A DNA stretch of 64,000 nucleotides from Lacipirellula parvula (lineage in GTDB: Bacteria; Planctomycetota; Planctomycetia; Pirellulales; Lacipirellulaceae): NCBI RefSeq assembly GCF_009177095.1, contig NZ_AP021861.1, positions 2,276,501 through 2,340,500 on the forward strand, written 5' to 3'. Below, one piece after another: positions 36,141-44,955 of the stretch. The number at the start of each line of letters is the position of its first letter. Positions within the stretch are counted from its first letter, which is position 1. A program made the translations under genes and the position numbers. Under the pieces are notes generated by a model that saw only the letters and a program-made list of their open reading frames with translations, had not been told where the DNA came from and did no database searches.

Positions 36141-36662
36141 GCCGGCGACGAGCTCGTCGCTTCATAGCGACGACGGCGGGGAGCGATGCCCGAGAAGGCC
36201 GGTTGTAGGGCTCGAATGCAGCCGTCTGGCGATTCCCGCTGGAGCGGCGAAGGCTTGGTTTGGCAGGCGACCTTCGGGTTTACCAACCATTCTCCGCGGC
36301 GGACTCAGCCCCGATCGGTCGACTTCGGCGGGGCTCTGCCTTGGCCGTCGATAAATTCGACGCGGATGCGGGCCCCCGAGACCGTCCGCTGGCATTGCTG
36401 GTCGGAGCAATAACCTCATGCTATGATGGGAGTTGAGGCGACCACCGAGGCGGAGCCAGCTCCCGCGAACCGTTGCAAGTGAGGCGGCAACGACCGTGCG
36501 GACCCGTATTCAGGGCGTCGCTATGGACAGAGACAACTTATCTCGCTCGAGAGGCTCGACCAGCGGTTCTACGCCGCGGCCGGCGCGTCGGCACGCTGCG
36601 TGCGGACGCGCTGATTCCCTGGCGTGCCGACGCCCCTCGCGCTCCCACGGCTGTTCCAAGTC
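36141..36662. other. intergenic region upstream of kinase gene
   Basis: About 520 bases. A hairpin just after the preceding stop (36141-36178, with the perfect palindrome gacgagctcgtc) may help termination but lacks a T-run. A second stem with arms cagccccg and cggggctctg spans about 36306-36341. No gene was recognised. Confidence 0.4.
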
Positions 36663-38252
36663 ATGACGGCGAACGAATTTATCGATCTGGTGCGACGCAG
36701 CCAGCTGGTCGAGGAAGACCAGCTGACGAAGGCGCTTGGCGCCGTCGCCGCCAAGAACGGCCATCGCCTGCCGGAAGATGCCGACCCGATTGCCGCCGCG
36801 ATGGTGGAGGCCGGGGTCCTCACCGAATGGCAATCGGAGAAACTGCTCGCCGGCAAGCACAAGGGCTTCATGCTCGGCAAGTACAAGCTCTTGCGGCATC
36901 TCGGCAAAGGGGGGATGAGCCAGGTCTACCTCGCTGAGCATATGCTCATGAAGCGGAAGGTGGCGATCAAGGTTCTGCCCTCGAACCGAGTGGAAGATTC
37001 GACCTACCTCGAACGCTTCCGCACCGAAGCCCGTGCCGCGGCGAAGCTAGACGACCCGAACATCGTGCGGGTCTACGACATCGACAACGATGGTAAGACC
37101 CATTACATCGTGATGGAGTTCGTCGATGGTCGCGATTTGCACGTGCTGGTGAAAGAGGATGGCCCGCTCGGCTATGAGCGGGCGGCTGATTACATTGCTC
37201 AGGTGGCGCGAGGCATCGCCCATGCCCACGAGATGGGGCTGGTGCATCGCGACATCAAGCCGGCCAACTGCATGGTCACGAAGCACGACGTCGTGAAGCT
37301 GCTCGACATGGGCCTGGCGCGGCTGATCGACGACGAAGCGTCGCTCACGCTCGAAAACAACGAGAACGTGCTCGGCACGGCCGACTATCTGGCGCCTGAG
37401 CAGGCGCTCAATAGCCACAAGGCCGACGCGCGGGCCGACATTTATAGTTTGGGCTGCACGCTCTACTTCCTGCTTACGGGGCATCCGCCCTTTCCGGAAG
37501 GGACGATTTCGGAGCGGTTGCTGAAGCATCAGGTCGAGCAAGCGCCGAGCATTCTGAAGGATCGCCCCGACGCGCCGTCGATTTTGGTGAGCATTTGCAA
37601 CCGGATGATGGCCAAGCGGGCTGACGAACGCTATCAAACGGCCAACGAAGTCGTCGAGCAATTGACCGAATGGCTCGCGGACCGCGGCATTGCCGTCGGC
37701 GACAGCGGCAAGCGGAAAGACCCGAGCGGGTCGGGTGCTGGCGGCGGACTTGGCAGCGACGTCTTCCGCCGGTTCGCGGCGTCGATGAGCAAGGTCGGGA
37801 ACGACTCGGGGAATCGCGCGCCGGCGCCGCCTTCGGGCAGCGGCGGACGCAAGCCGGCGGTCGTCGCCGTGCCGGTGCGGCCCGAGCCGGAAGAAGAGAT
37901 GGAACTCGCGTTGCTCGAGGACGAACCGCCGCAGAAGGTGGTGATTCCGCAGCCGCCGCCAACGACAACCCCGTCGCCATCGTCGACGGTGAACGGCTCC
38001 GCTCCGTCGGCGCCGAAGCCGCCGGAGAAGCCGAAGAAGGTGAAGTCGCTCTTCGAGGAAGAGTTCGACGCCGCCCGTGCCTCGCAACCGAAAGTGCGTC
38101 CGCAGCGACGCGAAGGGGAATTCGATCCGTTGCGGCCGCCCGGATTCTCAGGCCCGAGTTATGGCCCGCCGGCGTGGGTGTTCGCCGCGATTGGCGTGGG
38201 CGTGTTCGCCGTAATCGGCATCGTCGCGGCGGTGCTGCTCGGCGTGTTCTAG
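36663..38252 (+). CDS. membrane-anchored Ser/Thr protein kinase (PknB-like)
   Basis: 529 residues from the ATG at 36663; an in-frame GTG at 36624 is the alternative, and neither has a strong ribosome-binding site. A helical N-terminal region (1-72) with ANEFIDLVRRSQLVEEDQL is the kind that precedes many planctomycete kinases. The kinase domain (about 74-350) has the glycine loop LGKGGMSQVYLA, Lys103, Glu122, HRDIKPAN (Asp197), DMG at 215-217 in place of DFG, and GTADYLAPEQ. A Pro-rich linker follows, and one membrane helix forms the C-terminus (about 505-529). The extracytoplasmic part is nearly absent, so it is probably not a receptor of the usual kind. Confidence 0.9.
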   Translation: MTANEFIDLVRRSQLVEEDQLTKALGAVAAKNGHRLPEDADPIAAAMVEAGVLTEWQSEKLLAGKHKGFMLGKYKLLRHLGKGGMSQVYLAEHMLMKRKVAIKVLPSNRVEDSTYLERFRTEARAAAKLDDPNIVRVYDIDNDGKTHYIVMEFVDGRDLHVLVKEDGPLGYERAADYIAQVARGIAHAHEMGLVHRDIKPANCMVTKHDVVKLLDMGLARLIDDEASLTLENNENVLGTADYLAPEQALNSHKADARADIYSLGCTLYFLLTGHPPFPEGTISERLLKHQVEQAPSILKDRPDAPSILVSICNRMMAKRADERYQTANEVVEQLTEWLADRGIAVGDSGKRKDPSGSGAGGGLGSDVFRRFAASMSKVGNDSGNRAPAPPSGSGGRKPAVVAVPVRPEPEEEMELALLEDEPPQKVVIPQPPPTTTPSPSSTVNGSAPSAPKPPEKPKKVKSLFEEEFDAARASQPKVRPQRREGEFDPLRPPGFSGPSYGPPAWVFAAIGVGVFAVIGIVAAVLLGVF

Positions 38253-38338
38253 CCTCGGGCTTTGCCCGGGGGGTGGCGTGAAGTAGGGGCGACGTTCCAC
38301 GGCGTGGTGCGCGACCCCCGGGCGGAGCCCGGGGCTAG
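38249..38338. repeat. family G palindromic repeat, second copy
   Basis: Inverted hairpin arms with CTAG at both ends lie in the convergent gap between the kinase gene and preA. The left CTAG contains the kinase stop codon (TAG, 38250-38252). The right end is seven bases from the preA stop. Confidence 0.9.
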
Positions 38339-38344
38339 GAAATG

Positions 38345-39475
38345 CTAGCCGCGGGCGAGGGCGTCGCTCTGTTTGACGAAGTCATCGCCGCGCCATTGAT
38401 CGTCGGCGCGAATCATCTTCTCCGCATCGTGCTTCGCCTTCGCGGCGGCGCGGGCTTCGGCTTGTCGCTTCACGAGATCGGCGTGCGTCGTAAAGTACGG
38501 TAGGCTGTGGCCGCGGAAGTCTTCGATCCGCTCGAACTTGTGCTTTTCCATGAACGCGAGGAGGCTCTCGCACAGCGGCTTGATCATGCCGTAGCCATGC
38601 TTCATCACGCCGGTGCAGACTTGCACGGTGTCGGCGCCGAGCAGGATGAACTGGGCCGCGTCTTCGCCGGTCTCGACGCCGCCGATGCCGCTGATCGAGC
38701 GGCCGGGGAATTCCTTGCGAATGACTTGCGAGATCTCCATCACCATTCGCAGCGCGATCGGCAGCACCGCGCGGCAAGAGTAACCGCCGGGGGTAGTGTA
38801 ACCTTCAACGCTCGGCTCAGGCCGCAGCGTGTCGAGGTTCACGCCTAGCACGCTGCGGATCGTGTTGATCGCGCTCACCCCTTCGCACTCGGCGCGGAAC
38901 GCGGCGCGGGCGGGGTCTTCGATGTGAGTGACGTTCGGCGTCATCTTCGCCCACACCGGCTTCGTCGCGACGGCGTTCACCCAGCAGGAGACTTCTTCGA
39001 GAATCTCGGGATTCTCGCCCATCGCCGAGCCCATCTTGCGCTCCGGCAACCCGTGCGGGCAGGAGAAATTGAGCTCAAAGGCATCGACGCCGACCGCTTC
39101 GCAGCGTTCGACGATTTCGACCCAGGCATCTTTGCGGAACTCTTCCATGATTGACGCGATCAGGATGCGGTCAGGGTACTTGTCCTTCACCGCCTTCAGT
39201 TCATCCATCCAAACGCTGAAGGGGCGATCGCTGATGAGCTCGATGTTCTCCCAGCCGATGATTTCGTCAGAACCTTGCGCGCGGAGGCGCGCGTAGCGGG
39301 GTTGGACGTTGGTGACCTTGTCGGCGTCGAGGCTGATCGTCTTGCAAATGACGGCGCCCCAGCCTTCTTCGAAGGCCTTGCCAATAACGTTGCCGTTGGT
39401 CCCTGGCGGGCCCGAGCCGATGACGAAGGGGTTAGGCAGCTTCAGGCCGTCGACGGTGGTTTCTAGAGTAGGCAT
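38345..39475 (-). CDS. preA: dihydropyrimidine dehydrogenase subunit PreA-like
   Basis: 376 residues, FMN-binding TIM barrel of the dihydroorotate/dihydropyrimidine dehydrogenase family. Motifs: LPNPFVIGSGPPG at the start, NFSCPHGLPERKMG with the catalytic Cys region, and SGIGGVETGEDAAQF for FMN phosphate. It reduces uracil or thymine in the first step of reductive pyrimidine degradation. E. coli PreA is longer, with a C-terminal two-cluster ferredoxin part; here the C-terminus is a Lys/Ala-rich helix with no CxxC motif. The electron-transfer partner PreT is not in the window. It is the first member of the nucleobase-degradation island. Confidence 0.88.
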   Translation of the reverse strand: MPTLETTVDGLKLPNPFVIGSGPPGTNGNVIGKAFEEGWGAVICKTISLDADKVTNVQPRYARLRAQGSDEIIGWENIELISDRPFSVWMDELKAVKDKYPDRILIASIMEEFRKDAWVEIVERCEAVGVDAFELNFSCPHGLPERKMGSAMGENPEILEEVSCWVNAVATKPVWAKMTPNVTHIEDPARAAFRAECEGVSAINTIRSVLGVNLDTLRPEPSVEGYTTPGGYSCRAVLPIALRMVMEISQVIRKEFPGRSISGIGGVETGEDAAQFILLGADTVQVCTGVMKHGYGMIKPLCESLLAFMEKHKFERIEDFRGHSLPYFTTHADLVKRQAEARAAAKAKHDAEKMIRADDQWRGDDFVKQSDALARG

Positions 39476-39501
39476 TGTCGTTTGGTAATCGTTGCTTAAT
39501 C

Positions 39502-39957
39502 GACAGGATGACTGGATTGGCTGGATTAACAGGATGTCGCAGGAAGGTCACGAACTTTGCGGCGAACCTCGACGGACTCGGCGCCAAAGTTCATCAGCAG
39601 GCCGACAGGCAAGCCAGTCGCTACCAAGTAATTCACTAACTGAACTTCATGTGCTTTGGCAAGACGTTCGCACGCCTTCAACTCGACGACTATTTTGTCT
39701 TCAACAATGATATCGGCGAAGAACTGCCCGACGACTTCGTCACGATAGAAAACGTCCAGAGGGGCTTGTTGCTGTGCACGAAGTCCTGCATGTCTCAGCT
39801 CAATCAGCAAACTTCGTTCGTAAACCGACTCCAGAAATCCCGTCCCAAGCGTATTGTGGACTTCGTATGCACATCGAATGATTCGCTCAGTTAGTTCCGA
39901 ATGAACCATTCGTCGGCCTTTTCATCCCGTTAATCCAGCCTATCCTGTAATCCGGTC
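39502..39957. mobile_element. GxxExxY gene flanked by 35-bp inverted repeats (family D)
   Basis: Left arm 39502-39536 and right arm 39923-39957 match as inverted repeats at 30 of 35 positions (core ctggattaac-ggatg). Between them lies only the GxxExxY gene. A gene-free copy of the family, with just the two arms and a short centre, is at 46484-46597. The arrangement resembles a small transposable unit, but no transposase is encoded and target-site duplications were not established. Confidence 0.6.
39526..39909 (-). CDS. GxxExxY family protein
   Basis: 127 residues. The family signature GTGFLESVYERSLLIEL is present, followed by VVGQFFADIIVEDKIVVELKA, whose D...ExK arrangement is nuclease-like (PD-(D/E)XK-type core; inferred). 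Function of the family is not established. The last three residues (TSC) and stop codon are encoded inside the left arm of the flanking inverted repeat, so gene and repeat are physically one unit. Confidence 0.88.
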   Translation of the reverse strand: MVHSELTERIIRCAYEVHNTLGTGFLESVYERSLLIELRHAGLRAQQQAPLDVFYRDEVVGQFFADIIVEDKIVVELKACERLAKAHEVQLVNYLVATGLPVGLLMNFGAESVEVRRKVRDLPATSC

Positions 39958-41323
39958 AATTAGGTTTTGCGGTCAGAGCAAGGCATTCATCAAGACAATC
40001 GACCAGAAAGTCGGCGTCGTCTTTGTTGAGGCACATCGGCGGTTTGATGCGGAGCGTATTGCCGAAGAGGCCGCCTTTGCCGATGATCAGGCCGCGTTCT
40101 TTGGTCCGTTCCATGACGTCGGCCGCTTCGGTGTTGGCGGGCTCTTTTGTCTTGCGATCGCGAACGAGTTCGACGCCGAGCATCAGGCCCTTGCCGCGGA
40201 CGTCGCCGATCAGCGGGTGACGTTCTTGCAGTTCCAGCAGGCGATTCTTCAAGTGCTCGCCGATGTTCTTGGCATTTTGCTGAATCTGATCGCGATCGAT
40301 CACTTCGAGCGTGGCGAGGCCTTGCGTCATCGAGATCGGGTTGCCGCCGTACGTATTGAAGTGGATGCGGTTCTTCATCATCGCGGCGATTTCAGGCCGC
40401 GTGGTGCAGGCGCCGAGCGGGGCGCCGTTGCCGATGCCCTTGGCCATCGTCACCATGTCGGGCGTGACGCCGTAGTTTTCGAAGCCCCAGAAGTGGTCGC
40501 CGGTGCGGCCGAAGCCGCTTTGCACCTCGTCGGCAATGCAGAGGCCGCCCGCTTTGCGGACGATGTCGTAGACGATCTCGAAGTAGCCGGGGGGCGGCGT
40601 CACGGCGCCGCCGACGCCTTGGATCGACTCGGCGATGAACGCGGCGACTTGGCCGCTTGTTTCGTACTTGATGACGTTCTCGACGTCCTTCGCGCACTTC
40701 AGCCCGCAACTCGGATATTCGAGCCCGTAGGGGCAGCGATAGCAGTAGGGGGCGAGCGCGTTCTTGACGTTGATCGTCGGGTTCTGCTTGAACTTCCAGG
40801 TGCTGTGGGCCGTGAGGGCCATCGTCGCCTGCGTGCCGCCGTGGTAGCAGTTGCGGAGGCTGATCACCTCTTGGTTGCCGGTGAACTCGCGGGCCGAGAG
40901 AATGGCGATCTCGTTCGCCTCACTGCCGGAGTTGGTGAAGTAGGTTTGCGTCAGGCCGCTGCCGTCGGGGAAATGCTCGGCGAGTTTCTGGCCGAACTCG
41001 CCGATCGTCGGGTGGAGGTAGATCGTCGTGACATGCTGCAGCTTGCCGACTTGCTCTTGCACCTTCTTGACGATGTCGGGATGGCAGTGGCCGACCGAGA
41101 CGGTGACGATCCCCGCGAAGGCGTCGAGGTACCGCTTGCCTGTCTCGTCCCACAGGTACTGCATGTGGCCTTCAACCAACAGCAGCGGATCGCGGTAGTA
41201 AGTGATGAGCCCCGGCGTGAGGTACTGCTGCCGGAGGGCGAGGACTTCGGACTTCGAGGGCCCGTCGTAGGGGGCGGGCGTGTGGTCGATGATCGGCAAC
41301 GAAGCGCGAGATTCGGTGGGCAC
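39956..41323 (-). CDS. class III aminotransferase (AGXT2/beta-alanine type)
   Basis: 455 residues, PLP fold type I. LDAFAGIVTVSVGHCHP near the start, TYFTNSGSEANEIAILSAR for the phosphate site, ADEVQSGFGRTG with the PLP Asp, and the Schiff-base Lys295 in MAKGIGNGAPLG. Best fit is alanine-glyoxylate aminotransferase 2/beta-alanine-pyruvate transaminase. Beside PreA, beta-ureidopropionase and MmsA it most likely turns beta-alanine (and 3-aminoisobutyrate) into the semialdehyde. A four-Cys insert (CYRCPYG...PSCGLKC) is visible and is seen in relatives. Confidence 0.9.
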   Translation of the reverse strand: MPTESRASLPIIDHTPAPYDGPSKSEVLALRQQYLTPGLITYYRDPLLLVEGHMQYLWDETGKRYLDAFAGIVTVSVGHCHPDIVKKVQEQVGKLQHVTTIYLHPTIGEFGQKLAEHFPDGSGLTQTYFTNSGSEANEIAILSAREFTGNQEVISLRNCYHGGTQATMALTAHSTWKFKQNPTINVKNALAPYCYRCPYGLEYPSCGLKCAKDVENVIKYETSGQVAAFIAESIQGVGGAVTPPPGYFEIVYDIVRKAGGLCIADEVQSGFGRTGDHFWGFENYGVTPDMVTMAKGIGNGAPLGACTTRPEIAAMMKNRIHFNTYGGNPISMTQGLATLEVIDRDQIQQNAKNIGEHLKNRLLELQERHPLIGDVRGKGLMLGVELVRDRKTKEPANTEAADVMERTKERGLIIGKGGLFGNTLRIKPPMCLNKDDADFLVDCLDECLALTAKPN

Positions 41324-41665
41324 GGCGGGGCTCTCGGTGGGCGTTGGCGGGTTGCTGCGCTGATTCTAGCGGCTTAAACGGCTCGATACTACAGAATTTC
41401 GCTGGTCGAACCGTGTTGTTCGGCGTTGACCTGAGGAGCCAGCCGATATTTACTGAGAGCCGCAACAACTGGCGGCAACCTGCTGCAGTGGCTTTGCACA
41501 AGAAGTTTGTGGGAGGGGTCTCTGACCCCGAAGCGACGCTGCACCACCACAGTGGCTTGTGGTGGTGAGCGGAATCGGCGTCGGAGACGCCTCCCACAAA
41601 TAATTTCGTGCACGTCCTACTGCGATGTCATTTCTGGTTTCACTTCGTCCGCAAGGATTCTGTGC
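41324..41665. other. divergent intergenic region with palindrome
   Basis: 342 bases between the aminotransferase and transporter genes. The right half holds the family K repeat (41507-41600). Promoters for both genes should lie in the left part and between 41600 and 41665; no clear boxes were seen. Confidence 0.45.
41507..41600. repeat. family K palindromic repeat (gtgggaggcgtctccgacgcc)
   Basis: The outer arms (ttgtgggaggggtctctgac and gtcggagacgcctcccacaa) are inverted and each is partly self-complementary. The centre is another hairpin, caccaccac / gtggtggtg. Only one copy was found in the window. Confidence 0.8.
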
Positions 41666-43258
41666 ATGTCCGCCCCCGCGTCGCAGTCGGTCGTCGACGG
41701 CTTGGTCGAGACCAGCGTCGATCTTTCGCAGTCGCCCTACTACAGCCACGACATGGCGCCGACGACGCGGACCGAGCGACGATGGGGGATGCGCGACATC
41801 GCCGTGCTGTGGATCAGCATGTCGGCGTGCATTCCGACCTACATGTTGGCGTCCTCGCTAATCGACGGCGGCATGGACTGGCGGCAGGCGGTGCTGACGG
41901 TGTTTCTCGGCAACGTCATCGTGCTGATTCCGATGGTGCTGAACGCTCACGCGGGGACGAAGTACGGCATTCCGTTTCCTGTGTACTGCCGCTCAAGCTT
42001 CGGGATCCTCGGCGCCAACGTGCCGGCGCTGCTGCGAGCGCTCGTGGCATGCGGGTGGTTTGGCATTCAGACGTGGATTGGCGGCGAGGCGATCTACACG
42101 CTGCTCAAAGAGTTCTTCCCTGCGTGGGGAGAGTTGCCGCTGCTGTTCGCAGACGTCAGCGATCCGCAGAGTAAAGGCTTGGGAATCAACGGCGCCCAGC
42201 TGACGTGCTTCTTGGCATTCTGGCTGGTGAATATGTTCGTCATCTATAAGGGAATCGAGTCGATTCGCTTGCTGCTGAACGTGAAAGCGCCGCTGCTGAT
42301 CGTCCTGGGGCTGGCGCTGCTCGCGTGGGCGTACGACGCGGCCGGCGGATTCGGCGAGATGCTGACGCGGCCCTCGCAGTTCGCCGAAGGGGGAGTGAAG
42401 GCAGGGAAGTTTTGGGGCTTCTTCGTTCTCGCGCTGACCGGCAACGTGAGCTTCTGGGCGACGCTCGCGCTCAACATTCCCGACTTCAGCCGCTATGCGC
42501 GTTCGCAGCGCGATCAAGTGCTGGGGCAGGCCATCGGGTTGCCGACGACGATGGGACTCTACTCCTTCATTGGCGTGGCAGTCACCTCGGCGGCGACGGT
42601 GATCTACAAAAACCTGCCGGCGGACCAAGCGAAAAAACTGTGGGACCCGGTCTTCTTGCTGTCATTGTTTGAGAATCGCGCGGTGCTGATCGTGGCGATG
42701 GTTTCGCTGGCGATCGCCACGCTGGCGACGAACATCGCGGCCAACGTGGTGAGCCCCGCGAACGACTTCGCCCACCTGTGGCCGCGGAAGATTTCGTTCC
42801 GCATCGGCGGGTTCATCACCGGCGTGATCGGGATTTTCATTCAGCCGTGGCACTTGGTCGCCAACGGCGACGTGTACATTGGCAAGTGGCTCGTCGGCTA
42901 TTCGCTGCTGTTGGGCGCCGTGGGCGGGGTGCTGATTGCCGACTACGTAGCGCTGCGGCGGATGCAGCTCGACCTGGCGGGGCTCTATCGCAAAAACGGA
43001 CCGTATTGGTACGTGAACGGCATCAATCCGCTGGCGCTCGCGTCGCTGCTGCTCGGCATGTCGCTGTGCGTGCCGGGGTTTATGGCGCAGCTTGGCTACA
43101 TCTGGCTGGCCGGCGATTTGAACGCTCCGCAAGGCGCCGAGACTTGGCCGTCGATCTGGGGCGATCTCTACAGCTACGCATGGTTCACGAGCTTTGGGGC
43201 GGCGTTTGTTTCGTACCTGGCGTTGATGCTGACGTTTGGGCGAAAGTTTCGGCGCTAA
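41666..43258 (+). CDS. NCS1 family nucleobase:cation symporter
   Basis: 530 residues from the ATG at 41666; the frame upstream is repeat-derived. About twelve membrane segments. DMAPTTRTERRWGMRDIAVLWISMSACI is the N-terminal block of the cytosine/uracil/allantoin/hydantoin transporter family, and the SSFGILGANVPALLRALVACGWFGIQTWIGG stretch (helices 2-3) forms the substrate site with its conserved Trp and Gln. Surrounded by pyrimidine- and purine-degradation genes, it probably brings in uracil, allantoin or a related ring. Confidence 0.92.
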   Translation: MSAPASQSVVDGLVETSVDLSQSPYYSHDMAPTTRTERRWGMRDIAVLWISMSACIPTYMLASSLIDGGMDWRQAVLTVFLGNVIVLIPMVLNAHAGTKYGIPFPVYCRSSFGILGANVPALLRALVACGWFGIQTWIGGEAIYTLLKEFFPAWGELPLLFADVSDPQSKGLGINGAQLTCFLAFWLVNMFVIYKGIESIRLLLNVKAPLLIVLGLALLAWAYDAAGGFGEMLTRPSQFAEGGVKAGKFWGFFVLALTGNVSFWATLALNIPDFSRYARSQRDQVLGQAIGLPTTMGLYSFIGVAVTSAATVIYKNLPADQAKKLWDPVFLLSLFENRAVLIVAMVSLAIATLATNIAANVVSPANDFAHLWPRKISFRIGGFITGVIGIFIQPWHLVANGDVYIGKWLVGYSLLLGAVGGVLIADYVALRRMQLDLAGLYRKNGPYWYVNGINPLALASLLLGMSLCVPGFMAQLGYIWLAGDLNAPQGAETWPSIWGDLYSYAWFTSFGAAFVSYLALMLTFGRKFRR

Positions 43259-43312
43259 GTTGGGGGCTTTCGCGTCTGCTATAATTGAGGCAGCTTCGAC
43301 TCCCAGCGATTT

Positions 43313-43924
43313 ATGAGCACAGCCCAACCAACGCCGACCGTCGTCTCGTTTGGCAGCGACGTCCTGGAAAGGATGGTGTTAGCCGTGGAGCAAGTGCGCG
43401 AACGTTTGCATCGATCGACGCAGGCGCTGGAAGCGGCCGGCATTCCCTACGCCGTTGTCGGCGGTAATGCCGTGGCGGCTTGGGTGTCGACGGTTGATCC
43501 AGGTGCGGCGAGAAATACAGTCGACGTCGACTTGATGGTCAATCGAGCCGATTTCGACGCCGTGAAGCTTGCTATGGCAGGCGCCGGCTTTATCTACCAG
43601 GAAGTCCACGGCGTCCACATGTTTCTCGACGGTCCTGAGGGACAGCCCCGGAGTGCCATTCATATTCTCTTCGCGGGTGAGAAAGTTGACCCGCGATATG
43701 CGACCGCAGCGCCGGACTTGTCGAGCAGCGAGCAGAACGAGGCGTACCGCTTGGTCGGCCTTGAGCCGCTCGTGCGGATGAAGCTCACCTCGTTCCGCCG
43801 TAAGGACCAAGTCCACCTTCAAGATCTGATCGACGTCGGTCTCATTGACGCTGCTTGGCCCTCTCGCTTCACTCCCGACCTGGCGGCGCGATTGCAAGAA
43901 TTGCTGGACGATCCCCAGGGGTGA
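43313..43924 (+). CDS. nucleotidyltransferase-fold protein
   Basis: 203 residues. A helical start is followed by the minimal nucleotidyltransferase pattern: PYAVVGGNAVAAW (Gly-Gly), then NTVDVDLMV (two Asp, the metal ligands). It resembles AbiEii/MNT-like stand-alone nucleotidyltransferases, often found as toxins or with unknown roles. No antitoxin-like partner is adjacent. A tataat word at 43280-43285 upstream could be a -10 element. It seems unrelated in function to the nucleobase genes on both sides. Confidence 0.75.
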   Translation: MSTAQPTPTVVSFGSDVLERMVLAVEQVRERLHRSTQALEAAGIPYAVVGGNAVAAWVSTVDPGAARNTVDVDLMVNRADFDAVKLAMAGAGFIYQEVHGVHMFLDGPEGQPRSAIHILFAGEKVDPRYATAAPDLSSSEQNEAYRLVGLEPLVRMKLTSFRRKDQVHLQDLIDVGLIDAAWPSRFTPDLAARLQELLDDPQG

Positions 43925-43933
43925 ACGAGTTGA

Positions 43934-44803
43934 CTACGGCGCCGTGATCGCGCCGTAAGTTTCCGGCCGGCGGTCGCGGTAGAACTGCCACGTGTTCCGC
44001 ACCTCGCGGATGAGGTCCATGTCGATGTCGGCAATGACGATGTCGTCCTTGTCGCGGCAGCCCTCGGCAATAATTTGGCCGCGCGGGTTGCAGAAGTAGC
44101 TTTGGCCGTAGAACTCGCCGATCCGCCACGGGTCTTCCCAACCGGGGCGGTTAATCGCGCCGACCCAGTAGCCGTTGGCAGCGGCGTGGGCCGGTTGTTC
44201 GAGCTTCCACAGGTATTCGCTCAAGCCGGCGACAGTGGCCGAGGGATTGAAGACAATTTCAGCCCCATTGAGGCCGAGGCAGCGGGCGCCTTCGGGGAAG
44301 TGGCGGTCGTAGCAAATGTAAACGCCGACCTTGCCGACGGCGGTGTCGAACACCGGATATCCGAGGTTGCCCGGGCGGAAGTAAAACTTCTCCCAGAAGC
44401 CGGGGTTCACCTGCGGGATGTGGATCTTGCGAAACTTGCCGAGGTACGTGCCGTCGGCGTCGATGACGCTCGCCGTGTTGTAGTAGAGGCCCGAGATTTC
44501 CTCTTCGTAAATCGGCACGACGAGGACGATGCCATGCTTCTTGGCGACTTCGCACATGAGCTTCGTCGTCGGACCATCGGGGATCCGTTCGACGAGGTCG
44601 TACCACTTCGTTTGCTGTTCAGCACAGAAGTAGGGGCCGTAGAAGAGTTCCTGGAGGCAGACGACCTGCGCGCCTTTGTCGGCGGCTTGGGCGATCATCG
44701 CGAGGTGCTTGTCGATCATCGACTGCTTGATCTTGGCGACTGGCGCCGTGGCTGATTCGCAGAGAGTGGCTTGGATCAAACCGCCGCGGACAGTGCGAGG
44801 CAT
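43934..44803 (-). CDS. beta-ureidopropionase (N-carbamoyl-beta-alanine amidohydrolase), nitrilase family
   Basis: 289 residues from the ATG at 44801-44803. The nitrilase-superfamily triad is present: Glu52 in CLQELFYGPYF, Lys126 in FRKIHIP, Cys164 in YICYDRHFPEGAR. The closely matching blocks QVNPGFWEKFYFRPGN and the NRPGWEDPWRIGEFYG region are typical of beta-ureidopropionase/D-carbamoylase-like members. It hydrolyses N-carbamoyl-beta-alanine to beta-alanine, carbon dioxide and ammonia. Divergent from mmsA with 152 bases between. Confidence 0.9.
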   Translation of the reverse strand: MPRTVRGGLIQATLCESATAPVAKIKQSMIDKHLAMIAQAADKGAQVVCLQELFYGPYFCAEQQTKWYDLVERIPDGPTTKLMCEVAKKHGIVLVVPIYEEEISGLYYNTASVIDADGTYLGKFRKIHIPQVNPGFWEKFYFRPGNLGYPVFDTAVGKVGVYICYDRHFPEGARCLGLNGAEIVFNPSATVAGLSEYLWKLEQPAHAAANGYWVGAINRPGWEDPWRIGEFYGQSYFCNPRGQIIAEGCRDKDDIVIADIDMDLIREVRNTWQFYRDRRPETYGAITAP

Positions 44804-44955
44804 CGCGTAGCTCCTACTGAATTCATACAAAGGGAACGCCGGGGTCGTCCACGCCGCGACTGGGCAACCTTGGCTCGGGTGGTATCATATCGTGTTACCC
44901 ACGAAACTCCTACCAGTTTTCGACGCTCGGCGGGGCGTTGCAAGGATGACCCATC

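Noticed and set aside
40217-41377. 386-residue open frame on the plus strand
   Set aside because: Antisense to the class III aminotransferase, which has all PLP motifs.
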